A stretch of 64,000 bases of DNA. Source: Dolomedes plantarius (lineage: Eukaryota > Arthropoda > Arachnida > Araneae > Dolomedidae). Shown in pieces: positions 1 through 10,583 of the stretch. Position 1 is the first letter of the stretch. Each line of letters begins with the position of its first letter. Below the pieces are notes generated by a model. That model was not told where the DNA came from. It worked only from the letters and a program-made list of their open reading frames with translations, and ran no database searches. The stretch is from contig OU015496.1 in NCBI GenBank assembly GCA_907164885.2, forward strand, positions 189,805,551 through 189,869,550. The letters are read 5' to 3'. Both the position numbers and the translations under genes were made by a program.

Positions 1-39
1 CATTATTTTGTAAATTTTAAAAATTTATTTTAGCTCTGT

Positions 40-63
40 GTGTGTGTGTGGGGGGGGGGGGGG
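40..63. repeat. (TG)n followed by poly-G tract
   Basis: Short TG dinucleotide run passing directly into about 13 G residues. It is simple-sequence DNA. Similar G or C runs recur in the window (for example near 695, 3275, 9845, 12276, 19268, 35127 and 43711). Confidence 0.9.
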
Positions 64-204
64 TCCTGTCCCGCTTCCCTTCCCCCGTCGGCACGCCCCT
101 GTGTGCAGAGAAAAAATTGACAGAATAAGGGAGCGAACTCGTGCAGTACGAGGTGAGCAATGAACATTATTGTTTAAGCGTTAAATTTAAAAAAAAAGTC
201 TTAT

Positions 205-300
205 GTCAAGGCCTGGGTTCTAGCAATCGAACCAATGACGTACCGCACGGCACAGCTCCGAGGCCAACGTTCTAACCGCCTGAGCCATGAGCTCGCTAAC
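205..300 (-). repeat. tRNA-derived SINE head
   Basis: Read on the minus strand the stretch has an A-box-like TGGCTCAGGCGGTTAG and, about 40 bases later, a B-box-like GGTTCGATTGC followed by the complementary arm AGAACC. This is the layout of a tRNA-type internal Pol III promoter. The stems are imperfect and there is no clean acceptor stem, so a SINE head is more likely than a functional tRNA gene. Confidence 0.6.
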
Positions 301-1300
301 TTACTGCTCGGTGCATGGTTAAAATCAGTTGTACGGCGCTGGTTTTCGTTGTATGAATTTTTCGTCAGGCCAAGGTGAATTGTAAAAGGCTTGGCCGTTT
401 GATTAATAAAAGCGATAATAGTTAAAGACAAAATTCATATTAAAAAGAAAAGGAGCCATTTTGGCGCCAATACTTACTTATAATATTCAGGTAGCTTCAA
501 GGAAAACCAAAGAAATACCTCACTTTGGTCTACGTTAACTTTATTGGTAATTCAACTTTAAAAATTTTTACTTTTCACAAGGCAATACACATTCACAGTA
601 TCAGTATGAAAAAAATAGAATGGGAATATACCACCTAGAAAATGCCGTGTTGTGTGAAACCATGTTATATGAGACCCAGGAACATTTCCAAAAGGGGGGG
701 GGGGGTGCATTCTGAAAACTTATTAAAAACAAACATTTTTAAAAAATTCCATATAAGCAAGTTAAATTAAGAATTCTGTATTAATTTCAAATAGGTAAAA
801 GCCTGTAAGGTATACACAAGATTCGATTCACAAGAATCGAACTTTTGAGTGAATGAATTAAAGAAGCTGCTTGAGATATGCTAATTTCGGCATACGCGCT
901 TAGTATAAATACCATGCAGCGTCATTAATAAAAAAGGTTGTTAAGGTTGAAGAAAGGTTGTTAAAGTTGATAGATAAGCGAGAGGGAGCTACAAATTAGG
1001 CAGCTCCAGGTGTTAACCGGCGCTAGTGCTTAGCAGGCCCAAAGTTTACGTGGCAGAATTGCTGGTTGACTTATTGTTCGTGAGTATTGAAAAATATATT
1101 GTTCTTGAAAGCTGTATTTATATATCTGTACAAGTAGTACGTATGAATCTTGTTGTTAAAAGCGAAGCCTACATGTGCAAGAATATTCAATAAACATTTT
1201 TTCATGTATAAACTGTGTTTGTATCAAATTCATTTAGAGTGCCACATCAAATTATATACACCCAAGTCTGGGTAGAAGTGAGCTATTCTCTATAAGCCTC
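301..1300. other. No gene recognised
   Basis: About 1 kb without a convincing coding region. It holds a poly-G run near 695-706, a short direct repeat of GGTTGTTAA near 938-965, a TATA-like TATAAATACC near 903 and an AATAAA near 1190. This spacing could fit a decayed solo LTR, but no matching termini or target duplication were found. Confidence 0.4.
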
Positions 1301-1303
1301 CTT

Positions 1304-2469
1304 TTAAAATTGTCTTTTTCTAACTTTTGCATCAGAAAATTGTCTAATTGTCTCATGAAAGTTTATTTTCATAGCCAACTTGTTCTCGATGGATAACATT
1401 GCTAGGCCATTTAGTCTGATTTGGCTCATTGTTGAGCGCAAATAGTTTTTGATGACTTTCAATTTCGAAAAACTTCTTTCACAAGTTGCGACTGAAATGC
1501 AAATCGCCAAAAACAACTTTAGTGCTAAACACAAGTTTGGTACTGACTCTTGAAATTCCATACCAACAATGAACTGCAAAACTTGAAGAGCTGACCACTT
1601 TTTGACTTCCTCTGTATTAATATTTGAAGGTTATCATCATGGAATGGAATAATATATCTCCTAATGAAACATTCAAACTGGTTCAATCTATGCATTAACG
1701 ATTGATGGAGAACCTTAAACGTAAGGGCTATCCGATCAGTTACGTCTTAGTCTTTTTATTTCTGGCAAAACCTCGTCCTTAGAAAATTTGTCAGTTCGGT
1801 TAGACGAGAAATAAGTTCTGGCAATTTCTCATCTGGAGCTTTGTTCAAATTAACCGACTGCAAGACTTCAAATTTGTTATGAATGTTCTCCATGGATTTT
1901 GTTCTTGTTAGGAGTTCCAAATACAACCTATCTACACATTGGAATATGGACCTCCTTAGTTCTTCTTGTAAAGATAAACCCTCATCTTTAGCTTTTTCAC
2001 CCGGCATCATCTTTTTCGATCTTTTTCTGCCTCTCTTTTCAATAGCAATTCCCATTTCTTCACATTTCTGGGAAGCGAAGTCCAAAGCATCACTAACTAA
2101 AGATTCTCTGCTTTCCTTAATAAAAAGTTCCAATGCTCTTAGTTTATTTAAAGCCTTGTCCAAGGAAATCCCCTGAATTTGCAGGTAGTGTTGAGTGTGG
2201 TTGATTTCCTCCAAAATGTCTGACCACAGGCGTAGAAACGCTATAAACTTAAAATCGCAAACATTTGCCATTATAATCTGAGCTGATCCTCTTGTATCTA
2301 GGTTTTTAGACTCGTCGCACAGCTTCTCCACTGCATCGATCAATTTTCCAAATTTTCCAAAACACACAACATTATTCAAATTTTTACGCCAAAGCCAGAA
2401 TCTGGCACAAAGAATCGGCTTACCTGTAATTTCCAGGCTCATCGTCGTCATCCGTCGGTCTTTAATCAA
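1304..2469 (-). pseudogene. hAT transposase remnant (ZMYM1-like), 3' part
   Basis: Two minus-strand open segments (2469-1756 and 1579-1304) look like the C-terminal half of a ZMYM1-type hAT transposase. The first is a helical charged segment with a basic stretch EKRGRKRSKK. The second carries the hAT dimerisation signature, CERSFSKLKVIKNYLRS, near its middle. In the family this region mediates transposase dimerisation. The two parts are in different frames with a non-coding gap between them, and no upstream DDE or zinc-finger part is present. Neighbouring DNA is repetitive, so this is read as a dead TE gene and not a domesticated host gene. Confidence 0.8.
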
Positions 2470-2520
2470 CCTAATGCTTAAATCAGGACTTCTGACACCA
2501 GAAAACTAACCAGTCTATAA

Positions 2521-3031
2521 CAGGGCACGATTTAGAAAATTTTTGACTTTAGGCACAACTCGGGATGGGGCGATGGGGGCCCCCTAACAGTGATGTGGGC
2601 GTAAAATTTCCAAAATTGACACACACAAAAAATAATCGTGAATCATTGTGAAAGTATCATTTTACCGAAAATTGGCTATTTGAAGCGTAGAAGCCTGGAG
2701 CATTATCAAATAGCAAAAAGCAATACAACATATTAACTTCTTCATTAAATTAAAACACCAATACAATGCAACCAAAAAAACTTAGTAATCCCTTATATGC
2801 ACTATAACATACATATGAACTATACATATAACTATACATATGATGAACCAATCAATCAAATTTGAAAGGATATATAAAGAAAATTGACATTGAAAAAGGT
2901 AAAATAAAAAAAACTGAATTGGAAATTTTCTTTTTTTTTTTTTTATTTTAAAATAAAAGTTTTGGGGGGCCCTCAACATTCGGGGTCCCCTAGGCCCGGG
3001 CCTGCCGGACCTAATGGAAAATCAGGACCTG
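2521..3031. mobile_element. Non-autonomous hAT element (MITE)
   Basis: A 511-bp insertion flanked by the exact 8-bp duplication GTCTATAA (2513-2520 and 3032-3039), the hAT target-site length. The ends are related inverted repeats: the left begins CAGGGCACGATTTAG and the right, reverse complemented, begins CAGGTCCTGATTTTC. The interior has GGGGGCCCCC-type G/C blocks, an A/T tract and no coding potential. The 39 bp between the hAT pseudogene and the left duplication are unassigned. Confidence 0.85.
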
Positions 3032-3039
3032 GTCTATAA

Positions 3040-3496
3040 GGACTTTGCCTAAAATAAAGACTATCAGCCTATTTAATGATTTTCATGCGTTTATTGCACT
3101 TCTAGGATAAATACGGTTACGTACAAAATTTTAAAATTCATCAAGAAAAGTTTGTGGGTTCTAGAACACGGCGAAGAATGTCGGGCGATTCTCAGCAACT
3201 CAGCGTCAGCTCTATGGCATCTCTCAGTACCATAGGCGTAGCGTGCTTCGAACTTTTTATTATTTTTTTTTTTTGGGGGGGGGGGCACAAATTGAATTCA
3301 GTTAGGTACCTCCTCAGCGCTTTGACTACCGGACGGTCCTTAAAATATGAAATATTGGGATTTTTTGAAATTGAATGAAAATAGAATTGATGTTTGAGTA
3401 GTTAGTTATACAATGAGAAAAATAAATAAAATATTAATAAAATCAGAAAAAAAATATAGCATCGAATTTATACTTTGGATCATATCATTGTTAAAA
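3040..3496. other. No gene recognised
   Basis: Between the hAT MITE and the BEL element. It has a T-rich run followed by an 11-base G run near 3265-3285 and short overlapping open frames on both strands with no recognisable domains. Nothing here can be assigned. Confidence 0.4.
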
Positions 3497-3501
3497 TCTA
3501 T

Positions 3502-3821
3502 TGTTGGCGCCACCTGTCTTCTCTCATGGCGCGTCCTGACCACCCCCGCAATAAGGGCTCCCTCTGTCGCCCTACCCCATGTACTATTCAGTTGTCGATA
3601 CGCCTCCAAGGCACTCACAGCGCGTCTTAGCGCAAGCTTATTATTGTTGTTCAGCCGTCAAGGCACTCGCAGCGCGTCATAGCGCATTTATATAATTGTT
3701 TACCTGCCGCCAAGGCATTTGCAGCGCGTCATAGCGCATTCTCTTTTTCAATAAACTGTTGTTTTTGTTTTAATATACAGTCCACGCTCAATTTATTCAG
3801 GCACCATGCATGCCAGTTACA
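3502..3821 (+). repeat. 5' LTR of the BEL/Pao element
   Basis: 320 bp, TGTTGGCGCC to TTACA. It contains three imperfect copies of a unit with core AGCGCGTC[A/T]TAGCGCA (about 3617, 3671 and 3723), a TATA-like ATTTATATAATTG near 3685 and AATAAA near 3751. Together these are the expected promoter and polyadenylation parts of an LTR; transcription start is not mapped. Confidence 0.96.
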
Positions 3822-3824
3822 TTC

Positions 3825-3841
3825 TGGTCCGATCTTCACGG
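3825..3841 (+). other. Primer binding site candidate
   Basis: TGGTCCGATCTTCACGG begins three bases after the 5' LTR. A PBS normally starts TGG because it pairs with the tRNA 3' CCA end. I could not assign the priming tRNA from sequence alone. Confidence 0.6.
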
Positions 3842-4048
3842 AGCCTATTCAGTGAATGTATGAGTTTGGAATACCAACTCTACTATTAAGTTTGTGTTGA
3901 AAGTCCCACAACAAGTTTGGATTAACTTTGTATCTCAGTTCGTGTGAAATCTTCCTATTGAATAACACCTATCAGCGCCAACCACGCCCAAGAGCAAGGT
4001 AGGACATTCTTTGAATTTTGTATTTAGTGTAATCATTACATAAAAAAA

Positions 4049-7000
4049 ATGGATGAACTTGAAAAATGTAAGAAAAAACGAGCTTCTATAAGAACAAGTG
4101 TAACCAAAATAATTACTAAAATTGAAAATTTAATTGTTTCTAAAAATAAAGAAGTTGATGAATTTAAAGAAATATTAGAGCAGTTAAATAATAAGGAAGA
4201 ATCTTTAAAATCACTCAATGCGAGTATAGAAGATTTAATATCGGTTCCAAATGATTATGAATTCGAAATTAATGCAAGTGAGGAGTACAACGATAACATA
4301 ATTAGAATTAAGTTCAAGTTACAATCACAAATTAAAAAATTAAGTAACGTTTCAGCAATTCCTCGTTCGAGTTCTACTGTTCAGAATATAACAACTAACA
4401 TAAAACTCCCGGAGATTCCACTTCCGAAATTCTCCGGAAAGTATGAAGAATGGAGTTCATTCAAAACACAGTTTAACAATATTATTGCGTCAAATGAACA
4501 TCTTTTACCAGCACAGAAATTACACTATTTAAATGCTGCTTTAACAGGCGAAGCAAAGAACTTACAAACGCCAGATGATACATTTTCATCGTTATTTCAT
4601 GCTTTAGATGAGAGATATGAGAATACCCGAGCTATAGTAGAAATTCACATCAATGCAATTTTGGAAGCAGAAAACATTACGCACGATTCTGCTAAACATT
4701 TGCGAAGCCTTATAGATAATGTAAAGAAAAACATTCGCGCATTAAAAGTATTAGAATTCGACAGAAATAATCTCTCCGATGCTTTAATCTTAAATATTGT
4801 TTTGAAAAAACTCGATAAGGAGACTCGCAAACAATATGAATTAAGCATAAGTTCAAACGAGGTGCCTAAACTTGACGATTTACTTCTGTACTTAGAAAAG
4901 CGGTCTCAAATGTTAGAAAACATTAAGAAAAACACTTCTGTGAAGCCTAAGATTTATCAAGATCGCAACAGTCAATCTAGAAACTTTTTGATCAAATCTA
5001 ATGGTTCCAACAATTTATGTATTTCATGCAAGGCAAATCATCCAATTTACAAGTGTGAGTCTTTTTTGAAATTAACTGCTTTACAAAGATTTGACCTTGT
5101 TAAAAGGCATTCGCTATGCATTAATTGTTTCGGAAAACATTCACTCGCATCTTGCAGATCCCAGCATACATGCAGATTCTGCTCGAAACGTCACAATTCT
5201 TTGCTGTGTCGTGGTGGGGAGGAATTTTCGAAACCCTCTCTCACCCCAGTTGAACTCTTGACCTCAGTCCCCTCGCCAGGCGAGAGGAATGTTCTGAATC
5301 CCAGTGTGGGGGAGGAAGCTATGTCTCTCCACTCAAGGCACGGATCAATTCAGCGTTCTACGATTTTGCTCGCAACTGCTGAAGTGTTTGTTAAAAATAA
5401 GTTCGGGGAAAGAAATAAAATCAAGGCAATTCTGGATTGCGGTAGCCAAGCAAATTTGATAACCTTTGAATGCGCATCTGCACTTGGTTTAAAAAAGGAG
5501 AGAGCTCACTCTTCGATTATAGGAATTAATGATAATTCACAATCCATTAAGCACCAAATTCATGGTGTTATATCAAATAAAAATGAAGAATTTGAGTATG
5601 ATACCCATTTTATGCTTGTTCCGAAAATCACATCTTTGATTCCATCCACAGTTTTAGATGTATCAAAACTTCAATTTCCAGATAACATTGAACTCGCAGA
5701 TATTAACTTCTACAAACCGTCTAAAATACAAATGTTAATTGGTGCGGAACTGTTCTTTAGAATTTTAAAGGGAGATCAAATTCAAATTAGTGACTCCATA
5801 CTATTGCAAAACTCCGCATTTGGGTATATAGTTTCAGGAAACATACCTTGTTCTCGACCTACACCACACTGTTTGTTACTAACAGAACAAGAAAACCTTG
5901 GTCAATTAATGACCAAATTTTGGGAACTTGATTCGGTCGAAGGAAAATATATTAAATCAAATGAAGAATTGTTTTGCGAAGACCACTTTCAAAAGACGCA
6001 TAAAAGGCATGAAACAGGAAAATACATAGTCCAAATGCCACTGAAAGATGATCCTGGGATATTGGGTGAATCCAAAGACGCAGCTATCAAGAAACTGAAT
6101 GCACTTTGGAATAGATTATCAAGACAACCTCAACTAAGAGATTTATATGTGCAATTTATGCAGGTATATATTGCTTTAGGGCACATGGAAATTGTCGAGG
6201 AAACTTGTGAACCTCCAATTACATACATTCCTCATCACAGTGTTTTTCGCCCAGAAAAAACTACTACCAAATTAAGAGTTGTTTACAACGCCTCGGCCCC
6301 TTCTTCGAATGGCAGTTCACTAAATTCACTCCAAATAAACGGTGGTGTAATTCAAGAAGATCTCTTCTCTATACTATTGAGGTTTCGGAAACACCGCATC
6401 GCATTTGTTGCAGATATAGAGAAAATGTACAGGATGATTTTTATCGATCCATCCCAGAGAGACCTCCAACGCATCGTTTGGAAGGACTGCCCTAATGGGC
6501 CCGTAAAAATTTATAAGTTATGTACTGTTACCTATGGCACAACAAGTACTCCGTATCTCGCAACTAGAACACTCAAGCAATTAGCGCTTGATGAAGCTGA
6601 AAGATTTCCCATCGCTGCCCCAGTTGTACACGCCGATTTTTATGTTGATGACATCCTCTCCGGCGCAACTGATATAGCGTCTGCCTCAGCTTTACAGAGA
6701 GAGTTAGTTGAATTGTTACTCTCAGGTGGTATGAAGCTTCATAAGTGGGCTTCTAATGAACAGTCTCTGATCAACTCTGTAGCACATGAAACCAAGGAAT
6801 ATGTATTTCATGACTCTTTAGAAGTAAAGGTGAAGACTTTGGGACTTTCCTGGGATCCCAAATGTGATATATTTACATTTTCTGTGTCTCCTACAAGTAG
6901 CCCGTCCACTACTTGCACTAAACGCACTGTTCTATCTCATATAGCCAAATTGTTCGATCCACTAGGATTCTTAGGACCTTTTGTTACTAAGGCAAAAATG

Positions 7001-9226
7001 TTCATGCAGCAACTTTGGCTGTTGAAACTGAATTGGGATGACCCCTTACCTGAAAGTGAAGCTTTAAAATGGAAATGTTTGTTATCTGAGTTGAACACAG
7101 TTAAAACCATAAGAGTTGACAGATATCTTTCCTGTGATGATGTAAAGGTACTGGAGTTACATGGCTTTGCTGATGCTTCAAACATGGCTTATGGAGCTGT
7201 TGTGTATGTAAGATCAGTATCATATTCAAATCAAGTTAATGTCAAGATATTGTGCAGTAAATCAAGAGTAGCTCCACTGAAATCAATCAGAATTCCCAGA
7301 CTCGAATTGTGTGCAGCATTGCTTCTGTCGAAATTAGTTCGCAAATTGATTCATTCCATAAAGATGACATTTCAAAGAGTTGTTCTGTGGTCAGATTCAA
7401 CAATTACTTTAGCCTGGATTAGAACATCTCCTCATCTCCTGAAGACCTTCATCAGCAATCGCGTATCGCAGATCCAACAAGCTACCGAAGGATATCAGTG
7501 GTGTCACGTTCGCTCTACAGACAACCCGGCTGACCTGATTTCGAGAGGCATCAACCCTAACTCTTATTACAATGACATATGGTGGATTGGACCCACTGTT
7601 CTACATGATGAGAACTTTTCCCCTTGTGAACAGAACAGTGACTCTGCTAAAGTCTCCTCATCAGAGGAATTTATTTCAGAACTAAAGTCAACTTCAAACC
7701 AGACTCTATTGCTTACATCTGATAACAACTTAACTCATTCTATTATAAACTTAAGCAATAATTTTAATACTAATCTACGTGTTTTAAGTTTTGTTTTCAG
7801 ATTTTGCTTTAATGCCCAACACCCTAGAGAGAAACATTCTGGTCCCCTCTCTGCTGCTGAAAAGGATGTTGCCCAGCAGTTTCTTATAAAGTCGGTCCAA
7901 GAAATAGAATTTCATGATGAAGTTGGAAACTTAAAGAAAGGGAAACCTATTCCCCCAAATAGTAAACTTAAAAGCCTCAATCCATTTCTTGATGAAAATC
8001 AAATTCTTCGTGTAGGTGGACGTCTTCATCATGCAGATTTAACCTATGATGAAAAATTCCCTATTGTTTTGCCTGCTAAGCAGAAATTAACAAAATTAAT
8101 AATTAGTCATTTTCACAGAAAACATCTTCACTTAGGCCCGCAATCTTTGCTTTATACCATAAGAAAAATGTTTTGGCCGTTAAATGGCAGAAATCTGTGC
8201 AGACAAATTGTGCACGAATGTGTCGTTTGTTTCAAAGTGAAACCAACTACTGCTCAACAAATTATGGGAAGTTTACCCCAAGAACGCGTAACCCAAACGC
8301 ATCCTTTCAATGTTACTGGTATAGATTTTTGTGGTCCGTTTTCAATCAAGTATAAGTATCAAAGGAAGGGCCTTTTTAGCAAAATTTATGTATGTATTTT
8401 TGTATGCTTTATTACGCGTGCTGTCCATCTAGAAATTGTATCTGACTTAACGTCTGAATCGTTTCTAGCTACTTTGAAACGCTTCTTTGCCAGACGGGGA
8501 AAAAGCTCTAAGATATTTACCGATAATGGTACAAACTTTGTGGGAGCAAGGGCAGAATTAAAGCGACTTCATGAACTTGTTGCCAATCCTAATGAACTAA
8601 TTGCAGATTATCTTGCTTCAGAACGCATTGATTGGAAGTTCATTCCTCCAAGAGCACCTCCTTTTGGTGGCCTTTGGGAGGCTGGCGTCAAGTCCCTTAA
8701 ATTCCACTTCAAAAGAGTCGTTGGCGATTCAAAACTTTTGTATGAGGAATTTTTAACTGTTATTAACCAGATTGAAGGTATCCTTAACTCTAGACCTATC
8801 TCTCCTCTGTCGTCTGATTCCTCAGACTTAGAGCCCCTCACCCCTGGGCATTTCTTCATTGGGCGCCCAGTAACATCCATTGTTGAGCCCCAATATTTAG
8901 ATCTAAACGAAACCAGACTCTCGCGTTGGCAACGTGTTACAAAATTTGTCCAAAGACTTTGGAGTCGTTGGTCTTTAGATTATCTAAATCAATTGCAGCA
9001 AAGACACAAATGGTATTTTACTAAGGATAATATAAGGATTAATACAATGGTTTTAATCAAAGAAGATAATCTTCCCCCTCTGAAATGGTTGTTACGAAGA
9101 ATTCAAGATGTAATATTGGGTAAAGATGGAAAGGTAAGAGTTGTCGTAGTTAAAACTAAAACAGGAATATTCAAAAGACCAGTGTCAAAAATCGCAATCT
9201 TACCATTCGAAGATAACAAAATTTAA
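4049..9226 (+). CDS. BEL/Pao gag-pol polyprotein, intact
   Basis: A 1725-residue polyprotein directing reverse transcription and integration of the element. Domains in order: coiled-coil N-terminus (about 1-100); DUF1759 gag-like region (about 118-290, with LPKFSGKYEEWSSFK); three Cys-rich zinc-knuckle-like motifs (about 324-387, CISC, CINC, CRFC); aspartic protease with DCGS (about 462); reverse transcriptase with the VADIEKMY motif (about 788) and catalytic YVDD (about 865); RNase H with FADAS (about 1039) and WSDST (about 1115); integrase HHCC zinc region (about 1353-1390) and D,D,E residues in GIDF (about 1425), TDNGTNF (about 1491) and LWEAG (about 1544); DUF5641 at the C-terminus. The ATG at 4049 is the first in a long frame about 230 bp after the LTR. 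All catalytic motifs I looked for are present. Confidence 0.96.
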   Translation: MDELEKCKKKRASIRTSVTKIITKIENLIVSKNKEVDEFKEILEQLNNKEESLKSLNASIEDLISVPNDYEFEINASEEYNDNIIRIKFKLQSQIKKLSNVSAIPRSSSTVQNITTNIKLPEIPLPKFSGKYEEWSSFKTQFNNIIASNEHLLPAQKLHYLNAALTGEAKNLQTPDDTFSSLFHALDERYENTRAIVEIHINAILEAENITHDSAKHLRSLIDNVKKNIRALKVLEFDRNNLSDALILNIVLKKLDKETRKQYELSISSNEVPKLDDLLLYLEKRSQMLENIKKNTSVKPKIYQDRNSQSRNFLIKSNGSNNLCISCKANHPIYKCESFLKLTALQRFDLVKRHSLCINCFGKHSLASCRSQHTCRFCSKRHNSLLCRGGEEFSKPSLTPVELLTSVPSPGERNVLNPSVGEEAMSLHSRHGSIQRSTILLATAEVFVKNKFGERNKIKAILDCGSQANLITFECASALGLKKERAHSSIIGINDNSQSIKHQIHGVISNKNEEFEYDTHFMLVPKITSLIPSTVLDVSKLQFPDNIELADINFYKPSKIQMLIGAELFFRILKGDQIQISDSILLQNSAFGYIVSGNIPCSRPTPHCLLLTEQENLGQLMTKFWELDSVEGKYIKSNEELFCEDHFQKTHKRHETGKYIVQMPLKDDPGILGESKDAAIKKLNALWNRLSRQPQLRDLYVQFMQVYIALGHMEIVEETCEPPITYIPHHSVFRPEKTTTKLRVVYNASAPSSNGSSLNSLQINGGVIQEDLFSILLRFRKHRIAFVADIEKMYRMIFIDPSQRDLQRIVWKDCPNGPVKIYKLCTVTYGTTSTPYLATRTLKQLALDEAERFPIAAPVVHADFYVDDILSGATDIASASALQRELVELLLSGGMKLHKWASNEQSLINSVAHETKEYVFHDSLEVKVKTLGLSWDPKCDIFTFSVSPTSSPSTTCTKRTVLSHIAKLFDPLGFLGPFVTKAKMFMQQLWLLKLNWDDPLPESEALKWKCLLSELNTVKTIRVDRYLSCDDVKVLELHGFADASNMAYGAVVYVRSVSYSNQVNVKILCSKSRVAPLKSIRIPRLELCAALLLSKLVRKLIHSIKMTFQRVVLWSDSTITLAWIRTSPHLLKTFISNRVSQIQQATEGYQWCHVRSTDNPADLISRGINPNSYYNDIWWIGPTVLHDENFSPCEQNSDSAKVSSSEEFISELKSTSNQTLLLTSDNNLTHSIINLSNNFNTNLRVLSFVFRFCFNAQHPREKHSGPLSAAEKDVAQQFLIKSVQEIEFHDEVGNLKKGKPIPPNSKLKSLNPFLDENQILRVGGRLHHADLTYDEKFPIVLPAKQKLTKLIISHFHRKHLHLGPQSLLYTIRKMFWPLNGRNLCRQIVHECVVCFKVKPTTAQQIMGSLPQERVTQTHPFNVTGIDFCGPFSIKYKYQRKGLFSKIYVCIFVCFITRAVHLEIVSDLTSESFLATLKRFFARRGKSSKIFTDNGTNFVGARAELKRLHELVANPNELIADYLASERIDWKFIPPRAPPFGGLWEAGVKSLKFHFKRVVGDSKLLYEEFLTVINQIEGILNSRPISPLSSDSSDLEPLTPGHFFIGRPVTSIVEPQYLDLNETRLSRWQRVTKFVQRLWSRWSLDYLNQLQQRHKWYFTKDNIRINTMVLIKEDNLPPLKWLLRRIQDVILGKDGKVRVVVVKTKTGIFKRPVSKIAILPFEDNKI

Positions 9227-9370
9227 AATATTTCATTTTGTGTATTTTAGTATAAGCTTATTTTGTGTAATTTAGTGTAAGTTCATTTTGTGTATTTTTG
9301 TATAAGAATTGTTCTTTATTATTTTTTTCAAATTATATTTGTATTATGTTTTGAAATGTTATTTCAACGT

Positions 9371-9379
9371 GGGGCGGGA
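9371..9379 (+). other. Polypurine tract of the BEL/Pao element
   Basis: GGGGCGGGA lies immediately before the 3' LTR, the expected position of the plus-strand primer. One C interrupts the purine run. Confidence 0.75.
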
Positions 9380-9699
9380 TGTTGGCGCCACCTGTCTTCT
9401 CTCATGGCGCGTCCTGACCACCCCCGCAATAAGGGCTCCCTCTGTCGCCCTACCCCATGTACTATTCAGTTGTCGATACGCCTCCAAGGCACTCACAGCG
9501 CGTCTTAGCGCAAGCTTATTATTGTTGTTCAGCCGTCAAGGCACTCGCAGCGCGTCATAGCGCATTTATATAATTGTTTACCTGCCGCCAAGGCATTTGC
9601 AGCGCGTCATAGCGCATTCTCTTTTTCAATAAACTGTTGTTTTTGTTTTAATATACAGTCCACGCTCAATTTATTCAGGCACCATGCATGCCACTTACA
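9380..9699 (+). repeat. 3' LTR of the BEL/Pao element
   Basis: Same length as the 5' LTR; by eye only one base differs, at the sixth position from the end. It carries the same three-copy GCGCGTC repeat block and AATAAA. Confidence 0.96.
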
Positions 9700-9704
9700 T
9701 CTAT

Positions 9705-10107
9705 GTTAAGGCTAAAGACATAATCGGAATCTTCAGTTTCACAGTTTGAAAAGGCGGCAAAAAACCCAGCTTTCTTAAAAGTTTTCTACAATTTTATGGT
9801 TTTAACTGAACTTCTATTAACGTTTTAATTTATTTCAAGTTAAGTGGGGGGGGGGGGGCACGTGAAATGTTGGAAGTCAGTAAAATACGCAAGTGTAATA
9901 TTTTATAAAACAATAACGTTCTTGTCTGATTTTTTTTAATTAAAAATGTAATTTTTTGTAGTAAAGTTATCATTCAATTTTTAAAAAGGCCCCTGTCATG
10001 GGGCCCCATTTAGTAAGTGGGGCCCTGGACGGACAGCCACTGCCTAGTCTTCGACAAGCGACTTTCGCAACCACTTCAGGGTTTCACAATAAGACGCTGC
10101 AATAACT
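9705..10107. other. No gene; TE-like debris
   Basis: AT-rich stretch with a 12-base G run near 9846. Near 9989-10050 there are GGGGCCCC blocks like those in the hAT MITEs, probably an older related fragment, but no clean termini were found. Confidence 0.4.
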
Positions 10108-10115
10108 GTGGCACC

Positions 10116-10583
10116 CAGGCCAAGATTTCCGCATGGGCAAGTGGGGCACTTGCCCAGGGCCCCCAAATTTATGGGGCCCCCTAATTTAGTATTAAGTTGT
10201 ACATATTTTTGAAAATTTGGTTTTAGGTTAATTCAGTAAAGGTGGGCAGTGGCGGATACAGAAAAAAATTCCTGGGTGGGGCACAGTGCACCCACTATAT
10301 TCATTTCAAAAGAAAATTTCCTGAATTTCTTTATTAACATTAAAAGTAAATTAATTAACACATTATTATTGTTATTATTTTCAAATGTTTGACTTGGTCG
10401 AAAATTTTTTGAATTTCCGGTCCGAATTTATTGGGGGGGGGGCCTCGGTGAGTGTCCCACATGTACATGTGGAAATCTACAGCTGGAGGGGGAGGGCACA
10501 TGGCCTCCCTCTGGATCTGTCCTTGGAGGGGGCCCCCAAAGTCTGCTTTGCCCAGGGCCCCATTGGGTCAAAGTCGGGCCCTG
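10116..10583. mobile_element. Non-autonomous hAT element (MITE)
   Basis: A 468-bp insertion flanked by the exact 8-bp duplication GTGGCACC (10108-10115 and 10584-10591). The left end begins CAGGCCAAGATTTCC; the right end, reverse complemented, begins CAGGGCCCGACTTTG. Both have G/C-rich subterminal blocks such as CAGGGCCCC. Inside, CAGTGGCGGATACAG starts at 10247 and looks like the left end of a second, nested hAT-type element whose other end I could not find. Overlapping open frames in this region are shadows. Confidence 0.85.

Larger units (their letters stand above)
3497..9704 (+). mobile_element. Complete BEL/Pao LTR retrotransposon with 5-bp TSD
   Basis: Full structure is present: duplication TCTAT (3497-3501), 5' LTR (3502-3821), primer-binding-site candidate, one gag-pol frame (4049-9226), polypurine tract, 3' LTR (9380-9699), duplication TCTAT (9700-9704). 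The LTRs are both 320 bp, run TG...CA and differ at one position (3816 G versus 9694 C). Classification follows the gene: DUF1759 gag, DUF1758-type protease, Pao reverse transcriptase/RNase H, integrase, DUF5641, in BEL/Pao order. There is no envelope frame. Near-identical LTRs, exact duplication and an open frame mean a very recent insertion that may still be competent. Confidence 0.97.

Noticed and set aside
205..300. Functional tRNA gene on the minus strand
   Set aside because: A and B boxes are visible, but the acceptor and other stems do not pair cleanly. A SINE head is more likely; the same holds at 13866, 16812, 39722 and 55190.
9290..9560. Open frames of 72 and 83 codons after the BEL gag-pol
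   Set aside because: They run through the polypurine tract into the 3' LTR, and the same peptide is produced from the 5' LTR. They are translations of LTR sequence, not genes.
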